Assembly: GCA_027575765.1 (NCBI GenBank)
Contig: JANBPT010000141.1
Span: 1-64,000 of the forward strand
Direction of reading: 5' to 3'
Length of the DNA: 64,000 nucleotides
Source: Tieghemiomyces parasiticus
Taxonomy: Eukaryota > Kickxellomycota > Dimargaritomycetes > Dimargaritales > Dimargaritaceae
Positions 12,488 through 24,654 of this stretch are shown piece by piece (position 1 is the first letter of the stretch; every line of letters starts with the position of its first letter). A program made the position numbers and the translations under genes. Below the pieces are notes generated by a model. That model was not told the DNA's origin, ran no database searches, and saw only the letters and a list, made by a program, of their open reading frames with translations.

Positions 12488-13846
12488 CGAAGGCTGGACG
12501 ATGTTGATTGAGAGCGGTGGAGGGCGGGATGCGTTTGACAGGTCGCGGACTGAGGCAGCTGCACCCATTACTCTCTTGTTGTCGCATCTCAAGGGACTGT
12601 GAGGTCCCTAGTCATTGATAAACGTGGAGGCGTTTGTCACGGTGCATCCAATATAGCAACCTTTTCTTGGACGACCGTCGGGGCCTCGTCTTGATTTGTC
12701 CCTCGTCATCTTTGATTGACGACCATGTCGCTCCGTCCGTTGACAGCTCATCGTTTATCCACCATCTCTGACCCCTCTTGCCGTCATACCTCGTTTCGGT
12801 TGTCACTCACCCCCCCTTCTTTCCAGTCCTTTCCATCCCCCCCCACCATGCTCTGACCATCCCCCGCCAAAATTACACCCGTTTGCAGAGGCTTTAGGCC
12901 AGCCGGACTTGATGCCTCATATCCATGCGGCTGGATTGTACGAATCGGCCGAACGAACTTGCTGAGTACTACTGTCCCTCACGCATTGGTCAGACCGGAA
13001 TTCACAATCTTGTATTAATAGTATCCACGCGATCGTGAAGGCTACCATTAGACCAACTTATATCGGCCGGCCGCATCCGAATTCACCGAAAGTCTTCGGT
13101 CTGGACTAGAATTCCAAGTTACTGATTCACCCACCCTGTTTTCGTTACAGCCCTTCCCAGCGTCATATACGTAACTCGGGGTCCGCAAGCTAGATCGATC
13201 CTGTTCATGAATGGTGAGCATACCCCTCCTCCAATCTTTATCGACCATCCTGCCGTCATTTACGCACTTCTTGTCGGGTATGGGCAATATGGGCCGAGAG
13301 GTAACACAATTGACTCTGGCAAGTTCCAGCCCTCCCACTTGTAGGGCCCGCGTATGAGGGGGATAGAGGAGGGGGAGGCGGGGGGGGAAAGCTATGCAGA
13401 GGTATCGTCATGTGCCGTTTTGTTTAACGCCGATGTATCCATCAACGTGTCTAGTCCAGGACCCACAAGCTTCACATAGGATCGAGTGACTTCATTTTAC
13501 CGGTCGACGAGGTCCAAGTCGACCCTTGGGGTTGCATAAGCCCAGGGTGGCATATAGGTAAGAAACGAGGTGAGGGGTGGTGGGCTGACCATTAGCCCTA
13601 TTCCACATCAGCAACCACCAGCTCATGGGCCGTAGACTCCTTCTCCTGGTCGAGCTGGATAGGCGTAGGTGATGTGCTCGGCCTAGATGATGACGAGGTC
13701 GCACAACCCGTTGCTGAAGGTGTAAAATATATAGGTATATCTATATATATTAAGTGAAGAACCCCCCCCCCCGCAGCAGACAGGAGTAGCCGCCCGATGT
13801 CAATCCCTATAAACGAGTACTCGGAGCAGTAGTAAGGAGTCTCGGT

Positions 13847-13876
13847 ATGTATGTGTGTGTGCGTGTGCGTATGTGT
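13847..13876. repeat. Imperfect (TG)n repeat
   Basis: A TATG/TGTG/CGTG alternating purine-pyrimidine tract of about 30 nt, of the Z-DNA-prone kind. It lies about 90 bp from a run of ten C at about 13764. No gene is adjacent. Confidence 0.7.
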
Positions 13877-15883
13877 TGGGGGGGGGTCCTACACTTGCAG
13901 TCCGCTCTCTTGGCGCTCCTCGCCTGGGATTTAGCTTATCGGAAAAGCCTTACCGGTATCGGGTGGATGCGTCGCACAGGTTTCCGCATGATTCCCATTA
14001 GGAGTCGCCGGGCATCATCTTGAGCCACCGGCCTTAGTGCGATAGGGGTAACTACGTTTCCCTATTCCCCTTCCCATTGTCACTCCCCGTACAAAAATGA
14101 GGTTCAAAGTAAACATCAATAGATGGTGATAGTGTATACGATGCCGTTAAAACGGTATTAGGGACGACTTGCATCATATGTATTGCCCCTCCCCCTCACT
14201 GGCCGGGCTAAGGTCGAATTATCGCGTCGTTTCTAGTTTTTTTAGAGTCTCCCACACACAGCAACACGCGTGCGAAGCAGCCTCATTACTGTGCAGCAGT
14301 AATCAGTTATCTGGTTTGGCCATTGATTTTTATATAGCACCCCCTAATTCTGTTCATCCTGAGCCACTACTGTCGAGTTGCTGTACAGCATAACTCTCTA
14401 CCCAAACCGACTCCGGACTTTTTTTCCACGTTGAGGTCCATAATCAATGGGCATCGTGCTGAGTCAGCGTTACGTAGTGAGGGCTGAGAGGGCTTGAGTG
14501 GGGAGGAGGGGGTGTCCTGGCTACTGCTCTGCCTCCCCACGGCACCGGCGACACCATCCGCCATGCGGCCGAGGAGTGACTAACTCCACATCCTTTGGCC
14601 ACATGGCTGGTCATCCGTAATGAGAGTTGTGGGTGTATAGTGCCGTTAATGCCAATAGAAAATAAATGGGAGGGGGTGGGGTCGCATAAGGAGGGGGCGG
14701 ATGGGCAAAGTGGGTATTGCCTCTCCTCTCCCCCTACATATCCTGATATAGACATAACGCGTCCCTCTCTGCTGAGCCCTTCGGACCCGACCGACATGAC
14801 ACCCTGCACCGGACACGTTGATGAGACGCACCGCTGGCAGTACAACTGAGATGGATGCCTCGTTACCGCCACGGCATGCTCTGCAAAATGGTTGAATAGT
14901 ATCAGGTCAAGAGAGGGCGTATAGAGAGATAAGGAGAAGGCGAGTGAGGCTAATCTCCAAATACCAGGCTGAGAGCGAGGGGCATGGGAGGGAGGGGGTG
15001 CGATGGAAATGTACAAGATCCGCGGCCTGCGGAACAATTGACCCGCGCCAGCGGGTATCACCCATCAAGTTGTACCGGCTGGGTCATCTGATCACTAGCC
15101 AACCAGGTACCAGATCAACAAGCGGTCTGGGAGTACATGGTAGGTAGGATATCAAGAAGCCACTGTAACCATGGCGGCGGCGGCCGTGGAAGCAGGCCGA
15201 GGTGAAGAATTCTCCGTCGTATTTCAGGCCGGTATTGGCCGAAAATGAGGGTGGGTTCTACCAGCTATTTGCTGTATATTTGAACATGACAGTGGGGGAG
15301 GTTGGACTGGATAGGGGGGGAGGGTGCTTCTTCCAAAGCTCTAGACGATGGTGCAGTTCGTAACGAATTCCGCGTGAACCAAGATCCCTATCACCCTTGC
15401 TTTGGCCTGTTTACGCGGCAGGTACGGATATATCACTCCTCCGTTTTTTTTTTAGTTTTTCCTGTTCACCATTGAACACGGGCCGCCACCCCTATTTTTC
15501 TATTTTGGTACACATGTTCATTCACAATGGCCTGCGTCGCGGCCTCGGAGCCGAAAGCTCCGTAGGAAGGAATGTATGGGAAAAGAAGAGGGGAGGGGAA
15601 GGTGCACAGGTCTGAGATGAATTCATACCAACCCCTCTGTGGGTTCATTTTTGGCCTTGTAGCAGCGGCGTATCGGGAAACAACTTGCTGAGAGCTTCCA
15701 TCAATTTTTCAAATTTGCACTGGCGGATACCTCTCGTAATAGATGGGGCCATCCCCTTAGCCCAAACCTTTGCGACACAATCTTAGCCCCAGTGTCCGTC
15801 TGGTCTCGTCCCCTGTGCGGTCTCTTCTTCAGTCACCCCCTACCACACGTAGACCATTGGCAAACAAGATTCGGTGGGAAGGG

Positions 15884-15901
15884 GGTGGTGGTGGTGGTGG
15901 T
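15884..15901. repeat. (GGT)6 microsatellite
   Basis: Six perfect GGT units; no coding frame could be supported around them. Confidence 0.9.
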
Positions 15902-17168
15902 GAAACCTTTACAACCTTAGACGGCGGTTGCTAGGTCTCTCGGTCCCGGTTTGGTCGACCAATGCGTATGATAGGCTGACTGGGATGGCTTGTTGCACGA
16001 CCTCCTAGCACCGCACCTAACGGTATCGCGTGCACATATCGCGATATTGCCTCGGAGAGCATTGCAGACGATCAGTGGCGGTGCGTACAGGGCATGCCAG
16101 TCCCGCTCTTCTCTCCTCTACCCCTCGATCACGGACTGGTTCCCCACCTGCCCGTTGGATAGGCTGCATTTTGTCCGACCCTCAAGGCTAGGGCCACCAC
16201 AACCCCGCTTTTTCCTCATCGGTTGCATCTGCCTTTCTAACCGGCGGACAACACTTCAACGTACGGATTGTCGGTCCAATAATTTCATACAATGATTGTG
16301 TGATGAGAGCGGGGGTACAAAGCCACCGCCACCACGCTCCCCACCAACGATCATCTGCGTCTCACACAAGCCATTCCGTGGCTGGGCTCATTCACACTGA
16401 CGGCGGTTTGAGGATAGGCGTAAACACATTTTTCGTTGAGTAGTGGTAAGTCGTCTTGCAAGACATTTAGGTTGGTCCCGGCGGGTTCTAATCCCAAAAG
16501 ACATCTCAAGGCCAAGAAAATGTATCAAAGCAGCTTAGGTTTCAGTACCTGCCAAGAAAAAAAAGTACGTCTACCCTACCTTTGCGTTATGCGCGCCTCT
16601 CATGTCTATATCTCTATTGATTTTTTAGCAGAGAATCACCTATTTGTGTTCACTATCTAACCCCATAAACACACCCACCACTCTCGTATCAAATAAAACT
16701 GACACTTACCAATCACCCCTATGCTCCAGCTTATCGTTTGTTCACCTTTTTCCCTGACTCTACCCTGATTCGCATCCCTCTCCCCTAGGTGGTGGTAACA
16801 CCAAGTGTAACGCTGGCTCCACCGGAGCGTTCCCTATTAGCTTGGGCGGCCATTGCCTTTCGTATAGACCGGTGCCTTTTATCACTGGGCGCGAGGTCGA
16901 ATGAAGACCCTCGCCCCTCTCTTATTCCCCTCCAGGACCCATGGTTCATTAGATCCTATCACATAGGATCAGTAGTTGAGAGTGAAGGCAATAGCCCCTC
17001 TTTGCCACCTTCGGCAGTGTGCACCGATGACCCTTGGGTCATACGTTTTAGCTGTCAGGGTACCTGCGGCTGGCCACGCGAAAACGTAGCCCCTTGGCCA
17101 CTCTCATCATCAAACGCCCGGTTCGCATGAACCCATACACCGTTTCCGACGACTTCTCCCTCCCTCCC

Positions 17169-17182
17169 CACACACACACACA
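17169..17182. repeat. (CA)7 microsatellite
   Basis: Seven CA units at the edge of a pyrimidine-rich block on the + strand. Confidence 0.9.
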
Positions 17183-20098
17183 TTCACCTCACTGACCGGG
17201 TCCAGGTGCAATGCCCATAGTTCCCTGGTCCCTCGCGGTTCAATGTCTACTTCTCACTCCAATGTCCCCCCTCTAGACCATGCGTTCGACCCCTTCCACC
17301 CCCTCCTCCCACTTATTCAACTCACAAAGTCACCACATCAGCCAGGACGCATAGCCAACCCAATCTCACCGATTTCATTCATTCAAACTTTGCACCATTA
17401 CCCACCCCTGGTTCCCACATCCTGTACCCGTCGATTCGTATTTGACTAGAAAAATGGGCCTCTATGTGTACCTCGGCCAATCCACTAACTAGATATTACT
17501 GCAGCGACCGACCCGGTATCGATAGGTTACACGATCCGTTGTGTGCACATTGTGGTACCCGCCCATTACACTCCAACCCTTCTCGCTTCCCGATTGAAGA
17601 CAGCCCCCATACCTTCCCAACTCTTCGGTCGCATTGGGGAGTAGGGACGGCCCAGTTTACCTTATTTTTAACTTCCTGGTATCTGACATTAGCTGGCCAA
17701 GGGGCCAAACGGGAAATCGTATGGGATTGGACGAGGCCCAGCTGTGTTACCACCAACTTCACCGTTTTCTCAAGCCTAGAGCTGTAAATGACAGTGTACA
17801 CCAACCCGTGGCACTCAAGTGATAATGCCTTCCGTCGGGCTGCTCGGTGGGAGAGTATCATGGAGACCATGGCGACCCCTTTAAGAGTGACCAAAAATGG
17901 GTCTAGATAAGGTGAAGGTAGAGGGCCAGTTCCCGGAGAGTTGTGAACCTCCACCTCCAAGCCCCCCCCCGTTCTCTGAGGGGGAGGCGGCCTGTTATCA
18001 TTAGATGTATGGATGCTCCACTTGCCTACTATCGTTTGAGAAATCCTTATCATCCGCGCTCATGACATTTACTGGTCAGTTCAGTATCAGCCGCCAATCA
18101 CTTTGGCTACTCTAGACGATTGGTTTGGCGATCCAATCACACCCGGATAGACCGATTTTCCATTTTAGAATCCAGGGTCACCATTTAGCACTTTCTTCAC
18201 CCCCAACTACATATGCCTTATTAGATTAAATTATGGATTGGGCAGCCGTATAACACCTTCCCCTCGATAGCATTGTCCCGTCAAAACGCTATGGCATCAC
18301 AGGTCTCGAGATCTACCTAAATTGCACTCTGATCCGTGTTGACAGAAATCGACCCACTTTACCGTTGGCTGGTGGTGTGCAATATAGCAAAGCACATCAA
18401 CGAGGGCGGGCCGCCGCCCGCGCGTCGGGGTCAACACTTTCAGCCATCACTGTTCCAAAATGGTTGAGTTTCACAGCTATGGGACTCCAGCCAAGCGAAT
18501 CCCTTAAGGGGTACTTTGTCTTCCAATGCGATCAAAGGGAGCGTCAGGGTCTCAGGAGTATTGGTTGTTACGGAACAACGGGGTTAGCCCCGGCCCAACT
18601 CTAGAGCGAAGCAAGTCAGTAGTTGGAGGGGGGGCAGGTGTGCCAGGGCTGCTTCCAACCTGGGCAGCAAGTTACCAAACGTCGACCCTGTCAAAGGCTG
18701 CTGCGATTTAGGGCCAGCCGGATTAGTACAAGGGGAATCGGTAACGACCAGCTACCCTGTTCTTCATAATAAAGGGTAATCTGGCGGTCAAGGGTAGGGT
18801 ATGGGCGAGGTGGATCATAGGGCGGGATTCGCTACTGTCACAGCCGAGCCGCGAAGGGGTCGATTGCCGAGGCCAATCTCGACACCGGAGGAATCCGCCT
18901 ACGACAGCCATGGACCCTGCACTAAGAGATGGCGAGTGCTGCCTCGAAGAAGACAACGACACCCTTTCCATGTCGGCAGCCCAATCGGTATGGTTAATAC
19001 AGGCTCGAGACCGGGGTCACTGTTGTTCGACAGGATCTTCCTACGGGCCCCCCTGCGTGCTGAACATGGATATCGACAACCGGTTTTCTGTCCATCTGGG
19101 GCAATCTCCGTTGATCGAGCGTCTTCATTGTGAGGCGCTGGCGGATAGATCTCTATGCTGATGGTGTCATGACGTGTATTTCAAGCATTGGTATTCTTTT
19201 ATTTTATTTTCTTTAATAATTACTCTGTGCAATGGCTTGGGAGAGGCTTTGAGCCTTCCGCTGTAAAGGCGACCCTAAGTGCTTTCGGCCGGCGATGGAT
19301 CCTGCCCTCGACGTGTTGACCTAACATCCTAAACGGTTAGCCAGGGCTGGTGCTAAGCGCATGAGGTTGGCCCCGCGCTAATAACCGTGAGAACGCCGCC
19401 ATTGCCGTTGTGGTTGGCCTGGTCCCTCCTGGCATAGCGCGGTCCGTACCGAGTAGCCCATGCTGGGCGGGATGGCCACGGGAGGTTATCCCGACTGCAA
19501 GGTCATAGCCACCTGTCCAGGTAGACGGCGAGTGAAGGTCACAGGGCATCGGCCTAGCGGGTACCCAGTAAGGTCCTCGCCAAATGGGGTTGTGGTCGTA
19601 CGCACCTTCTTGGCCAACTAGGGGGGGATGGCAACGTCCTAGGCCCTAGACCCCGCCGGTCTGGCCTACATCCGAGGGGCCCAGCCCCCACCTCGAGAAT
19701 GTGGACCGCATCAAAGCCTTCGCTTTAGCGTGGTCGCACTTGGCTGACTCCGCCGCCGACGCCTCATCTCCCCCACCGCCCCTGTCCGCGTGGGTGTGCG
19801 GACGGCCAAGCTGCCTTTGTACTCTCCCACACGTCTGCGTCTCTTTTCGGCAGCGTGGTCCCCATTGTTTGTCGCAGCTGGACTCTAGACCCGGATCTAC
19901 TGGACGGCGTTCCACTTCCAGTCGAGATTACGTCTTTACCCCGCCTTTGATAACCTCTCTGGGTCTTGCACACCCCTCTCTCACTTCCTTCGTTTTCTCG
20001 TTTCCTTCTACGTCACCTTCAACTCCGTCGCCCATTGCTCGGACTACACATTGCTTCCCCACTGGTCTGCATCGTCAGTTCACTTTGGAACTTTATAG

Positions 20099-20634
20099 GT
20101 AAGGTTGGTTAGACCGGTATACTGACAAGGGCCACAGCTGGGGTTCAGGCGGCTCAGAGTTCCCATTTCCAAGGCCAATTGCGGTCAACCCCCCAAAAGC
20201 CGTGTCCACCGTGCGGCCTTGCTAGGCTCCGTGGCCGTGGCACACAGTTTAGAACCGTGTCGGTTGGTGAGGATAGTGGCGAGGTAGGCGACGGTTGAGC
20301 AGCGAGGGTGAAGGACAGTTGGTAATTCCAACACGGCCTGACCCTGGCCCGATTCTGGCCTAGCCCGCGCCCCGGTCATGTATTCAGTTGTGACCAATTC
20401 ACTCCTTACACACCTGGCAACCGCCAACCCCTACCCCGGTCTCGATAGCCCCGGCCCACTTTGGCGACCTGGATTGTCTCCCCTTCACCTCCCCAGCTCC
20501 CAGCCTAGTGGTCCTTCACCCTTTGGACATCCGCATCCAGATCCCTCCGCCCTTACCTGCGTCGACGCGATCTCGCTAACCCACAATCGTCTCCCAACCC
20601 CCCCACCTTGTGCCTTTTCACACTCCGACACCAG
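20099..20634 (+). other. Possible 5'UTR intron of yop1
   Basis: A strong donor (AG|GTAAGG) at 20099 follows a pyrimidine-rich stretch, and a plausible acceptor (ACACCAG) ends at 20634, 48 nt before the yop1 start codon. A 133-codon frame (19701-20102) happens to run into this donor, but its composition looks like skewed leader DNA. The splice is inference; the yop1 leader could equally be unspliced. Confidence 0.25.
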
Positions 20635-20682
20635 TCACTTCCCCACCCCTCTCGTCACCCAACGCGCCTCACCGCCAACATC

Positions 20683-21406
20683 ATGGATAAAGTCCGTTTC
20701 TACCACGACAAGTACTATGCCCAGGCCAACCGGGAGCTGTCCCAGATTCAGGTCATGCAGAGCCTGGAGCAGCGCACGGGCGTGCCAAAGGTCTACTTGG
20801 CGGCCGGCGTGGGCCTGTTCGGCCTCCTGCTCGTGGCTTTGAATTTTGCTGCTACGCTCATCACAAACCTGGTTGGCTTCGTGTACCCCGGTAAGTTAGG
20901 GAGTCGTATTCGGTTCGCGTCACCATCATAGGCCAGACTGCGGGTGGCTGTCTGCCCCGGGCTAGTTCATGACAGCGATATACCTTACCGTGACTCTAAC
21001 CCCAAGCCGGTCTCTTTTTCTTTCTTTCTCTAAACACCTTCACGCCAACCTAGCCTGGAGCTCTTTCCATGCCATCGAAACCCCCGGCAAGGAGGATGAC
21101 ACCCAGTGGTTGACCTACTGGACCGTGTTTGGCCTGTTCAATGTGGTTGAGTACTTCACCAACGTGCTCCTCTACTGGGTGCCATTCTACTACACGCTCA
21201 AACTGGTCGTGCTGCTATGGCTGGCCCTGCCCCATACCCGCGGCGCCGAATACCTGTACCAGAACTACCTCCGCCCGGTCTTCCTGCGTCACTCGGCCTC
21301 CTTCTCCTCTACCGTCAAGACTGGCCTCTCTCCGCGCGATCTGGGTAATCAGTTCGTCGCGGGCACTAGCCGTGCGGCCGAGAGCCTGAAGGCCCACGAC
21401 ATGTAA
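20683..21406 (+). CDS. yop1: Yop1/REEP5-type ER membrane-shaping protein (TB2/DP1/HVA22 family)
   Basis: Exons 20683-20890 and 21054-21406 join through a 163-nt intron (GTAAGT..CCTAG, phase 1) to give 186 aa, the usual length for Yop1. Yop1 inserts hairpins into the ER membrane, bends it into tubules and works with reticulons and the Sey1/atlastin GTPase. The protein shows the family layout: an N-terminal helix, a first hydrophobic hairpin at about 38-70, the VYPA-W-SFHAIE motif across the splice junction (67-77), the DDTQWLTYW motif (84-92), a second hydrophobic hairpin at about 93-129, and an amphipathic helix with the NYLRPVF motif at about 140-146. The start is chosen because the upstream frame lacks an ATG and this one has A at -3 and G at +4. 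It converges with the FYVE gene, 341 bp apart. I see nothing unusual in the protein itself. Confidence 0.96.
20891..21053 (+). other. yop1 intron
   Basis: The donor is GTAAGT and the acceptor CCTAG follows a T/C-rich tract containing CTTTTTCTTTCTTTCTC. Removing it restores the conserved Tyr-Pro-Ala-Trp motif, with the Ala codon split after its first base. Confidence 0.95.
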
Positions 21407-21747
21407 ACGCGTGTCCTACGACACCCTGGCCCGTGCGCGTCGGTATCGCTAATCACACGACCCGTCACGAGTTTATCACCGCTACTTCACCTTCGTTTCT
21501 TGCCGTCTGCTCCATCCGGGATCTGTCTCTGGGTTGTTTGCGAGTTCTTCCCTACCAGGTTGGTATATCGATGTCGTTTTCTATTGTACACAATGCGTTA
21601 GACGAGAAAGGAAGAACGAGGGCGCTATTAGCGGGGAGCTAATGTTGCTTTACAATGTAATTCCCTAAACTTTCTCGTTTATCTAAATGAAATGACCGTC
21701 TAAGGCTCGCCGTAGATGGCTGGTTTGAAAAAAAAAGCATGGCACCT

Positions 21748-23359
21748 TTATATCGTAGGAATAACAGCCTCGATACGCGTTATCTCGGCCTCTAAATCCG
21801 CCAGGCTCGCCCGTAGCGATTTCGCGTCCTCCAGCTTGCGGTGTTGGACGGCCTCGCGCAGATACCCTTCAACGAGAAACCGCTGCTCGCGTAGCACGTC
21901 CAGTTTGTCCAGTTCAGCCGATAGGTCCTCCACGGTGGCGTTGCGCGATAGGGAGGAGCCGGCTTCCGAGTTAGTGTCAGCGCCGGACATACCAAATAGA
22001 CTGAAGATGCTAGACACCACTGAGGCCCGGCGAGCGAGTCCGTGGGGAGGCTCTGGACCGGCGGCGGCGGCCGACGTGTCCGTGTCGGACCGACTGGGAA
22101 GCGGTGGGGCCGGCTGCGAGGCGCTGTCGGCAGAACCGGCGAGTTGTGAGGGAAGTGAGCGTGGGGGGCGGCGGCCTACGGGTGACCGGGCGCTGTTCGG
22201 AACGGAGGCCACCGACGGGCTGCGCTGGGAGGATGTCGGGGTGCGGCCGTGCAGCAGCTTTGGCAGCAGAGACAGCGAGAACATGCGCTGTTGGAGGTAC
22301 TGGGCGCAGTACTGGTAGATGGCCGTGTGCAGCCGCCGGTCGGAGGGCGTGTCGGCCTTGAGCTTAGTAATGTTCTTACTGGCACGGTCGAGGTTGCTGA
22401 GGTTCTCCAGCAGGTCCTTGCGCAGGCGGGCGGCGATCTGATAGTCAATGTTGGTTTCGGTGAGGTCAATTTGGTGACTGGGTAGAGGCGAGCGAAGGAA
22501 GGGGGGGGGGGTAAATTACAGTACCGAGTGGGAGCTGGTGAGGCGTCTCTGGGTGTAAAAGGGCGTGGGCACAGCAGCGAAGGCTGTCCATTGGAATCCC
22601 TTCCCCTACCCGTACCAAAGGGTGGGTGTACACATTCACATACCTCAACTTCAGGACGAGGTCATCAAACTTGGGTAGCAGTTTCTCGACGTTCCCGCGG
22701 TACCGCACGATGGTCTGGTAGGCGGTGAGGGTGTGAGTCTTGGACCGGATGGCGTCCACAATGAAATTGCGGCGGTTGAGCAGCGAGGCACACCGCCGGC
22801 ACACGCGGACGGCGGGCGAGCCATTTTGGCTGATGGGCGGCCGGGGGCTCGCACCACCCGTACCACTCCTAGTGGCGGCGGATAGCTGAGGGGAGCCGGT
22901 CGGGGTCAAGTCGTACATAACAGAACAGGTGTCCCGGTGGCACACGATACATCCGCAGAGCCGGCAGTGGTGCTTGCGGGCCAGCAGGGCCGGACCGAAC
23001 ATCTCGTGACACACGTGACAGGCCTTGGCCTGGTCGTCGGGTGCCCAGTTGACAATGGCCTGTTCGGCGGCTTTCAGGCTGGGCCGACCGAGTAGCCCAG
23101 CCCCGTTCGTGGTCCGACCACCGTGGAGCTGGGCTAATTTCTCGAGACGGTTGCGCAGCTTGTTTTCCTCGAGGAGGACTCGTTTGGTGGTGGCGCTCCG
23201 GAGTTGGAGGAAATGGGCGGTGTGGGTACGGGTCGGACTGGGCTGCCCCCGGCGGGTCGGCTGGGATGCACGCGGCGGAGGAGGCCGATGGTTGGGTGGT
23301 GGGTGGCCCGCGGTCGACCCGTTGCGTTGCGGATAGTATAGCGCACCGTGGTGCGCCAT
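21748..23359 (-). CDS. pep7: Vac1/Pep7 (rabenosyn-5-like) FYVE endosomal tethering protein
   Basis: Exons 23359-22644 and 22477-21748 join through a 166-nt intron (GTATGT..CCCAG, phase 2) to give 481 aa. Vac1 binds PI3P and Rab5/Vps21-GTP on endosomes and recruits Vps45 for SNARE-driven fusion towards the vacuole. Visible domains are: a helical TKRVLLEENKLRNRLEKL segment (about 58-75); a FYVE finger from the W105-x-x-D region through Cys114/117, the RKHHCRLCG signature (128-136), Cys140/145 and the Cys187/190 pair, with a Ser/Gly/Pro insertion of about 40 residues before the last pair as in fungal Vac1; a helical region after the junction; and a C-terminal coiled Rab-binding hairpin (last 60 residues, EQRFLVEGYLREAV...). 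The classical N-terminal C2H2 finger is absent: the N-terminus is a Pro/Arg-rich tail. The start at 23359 is the first ATG of the frame; a stop lies in the corresponding frame of the proposed upstream exon. Confidence 0.92.
22478..22643 (-). other. pep7 coding intron with poly-C tract
   Basis: The donor is GTATGT and the acceptor CCCAG. On the coding strand the polypyrimidine tract includes an uninterrupted run of eleven C (22501-22511). Exon joining gives LKL-S-HQIDLTE in a continuous frame that carries on into the Rab-binding half of the protein. Confidence 0.9.
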
Positions 23360-23361
23360 GT

Positions 23362-23545
23362 CTAGGGAGGAATTGGGCAAGGAATAGAAACAACGATGCG
23401 GTGGGAGAGACGAATTAGGTCAGAGCGGCCGAGGGAGCCGGATGTGCCAAGCTGTTGGGAGGGGAGGTTAGGGGCGTGTGGGCCAGGAGAAACAGGCTCC
23501 TGCTGGACCTACGTGGGCCGCCATTGTAAGACGGCGGCTACTTAC
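23362..23545 (-). other. Likely 5'UTR intron of pep7
   Basis: A consensus donor GTAAGT at 23545 and a pyrimidine-rich acceptor ending CCCTAG at 23362 bracket 184 nt. The acceptor lies only two bases before the pep7 start codon. In the frame of pep7 the upstream exon has a stop (TAA) a few codons before the donor, so this splice would not add coding sequence. It is inferred from signals only. Confidence 0.5.
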
Positions 23546-24654
23546 CAAGGACGCTGCATGCTTAGGGTGGAGAGGATATGGCAGAGTGGCAGGGAGTATA
23601 TAGGCGGTCACATGATAGGCTTGCGCCAAAACCACGCCTGCCAAAACGCGGTGGTATGCTATCAATAGGTATACAAGTGCCATTAGGTTGCTGTTTGGCG
23701 GCAGCGTGGTAGGCTTCCTCCAAAGGCATGGCTGGTGGCCCGAGGACAGTCGGGCGTGGTCTTTCGTCGCTTGAAGAGCCTGGCGGTCGGCCCGCTGCTG
23801 TCCGTTTACAGGGCAAGCCCGCCAAGGAAGGAGCGAATAGAGAGCGACCGTCCGCTAGTATGGGACAGTGGCTATTATTACACTCTCCGCCTCTCTGCGC
23901 CAACGAAGCCGCCGACTTTCCATATCAGCGACCCAAGATAGTCCAATCATAAAGGCTCTTTCAATCATCCTTGTGATGATTTAGTTGTTGGAAGCCACGA
24001 GGCCGACTAGGCGCCACAATTGAAATAGGCTATTCCTCTAGCCCATCCGTCCACTGGTCGTAAACCGCCAGGTAAGGGATCGGCATCAGAAGCCCCTAGG
24101 CCCATCAGGGAGCGGGAGTTAGGGGCGCTTTTGAGTACAGGGCTGAGCTCCCGCCGCGCTGCCTAGCCGGCACGATTGGTGAGCCCTGGTCGGGTCGGGG
24201 TGGAGATGGCCCTGAGGGCGTGCTAGACCCACAGCTCCATATCTATTTTTTTCTTCACTGTGTTTGCCGCCGACCTTCTGTTCCCTCCTTCAGTTCCAAC
24301 CACCACAGAGTTTTCAAGGCATGGTGCTGGACTCTCCCAATGTAACACATAGAGTCATCTCAGTATTTACCCCATTCCGCTTGTTATTCTTTATTCGCTA
24401 TATATATATACATATTTACATTTCGGCACGCTAATTCTTGAACCCCCCCGCTTCCTCCGACGCGACGCATCGCCCTAAACCTTGCGGACTCCCCTATCAC
24501 GTTTCCGTGTCCCCGTCGCTTTGCACTATTGCGGCGCGACCTAACCCTACCAAGCTCATCAGTCCGCTCAAGTTGCCCGAGCTAGGGTCGCATAGCCAGT
24601 ACCCCCCGTCCTCCCCCCTATCTCGCTGCCGGCGCTTCCATCGGCCATCCCCTC
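23546..24654. other. Divergent promoter region between pep7 and the PACT-protein gene
   Basis: About 1.1 kb separates two genes transcribed away from each other. No open frame here is convincing. It is GC-rich in the middle and becomes AT-rich and then pyrimidine-rich towards 24.65 kb. Confidence 0.6.
24398..24419 (+). promoter_or_regulatory. TATATA tract upstream of the PACT-protein gene
   Basis: A CTATATATATATACATATTT-type tract lies about 235 bp upstream of the start at 24655, followed by a pyrimidine-rich leader. It could serve as a TATA element for the + strand gene. Confidence 0.4.

Larger units (their letters stand above)
9010..20682. other. Gene desert between the tyrosine-rich gene and yop1
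   Basis: No open frame here combines length, codon bias, plausible composition and splice continuity. Purine/pyrimidine-skewed blocks occur: + purine-rich to about 9.48 kb, + pyrimidine-rich at about 10.17-10.27 and 17.14-17.45 kb. Five simple repeats in this stretch are listed separately. The last 1 kb before yop1 is pyrimidine-rich on + and probably holds its promoter and leader. No transposase, reverse transcriptase or terminal repeats were recognised. Confidence 0.55.

Noticed and set aside
12612..12806. 64-codon basic, Trp-containing frame on the minus strand
   Set aside because: It has no ATG start (begins with GTG), mixed codon use, and no flanking splice or promoter signals; likely chance.
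13045..13055. Match to a tRNA A-box (TGGTCTAATGG) on minus
   Set aside because: No B-box within tRNA distance and the would-be acceptor stem has no partner.
15990..17130. Several + strand frames of 74-113 codons
   Set aside because: Mixed codon usage, no domain, and no consistent exon chain could be built between them.
18801..19161. Overlapping frames of 110 and 83 codons on +
   Set aside because: They overlap in different frames and neither shows family motifs; the second reads smoothly but has weak codon bias.
22528..23336. + strand frames of 66-103 codons opposite pep7
   Set aside because: Shadows of the GC-biased FYVE gene on the other strand.
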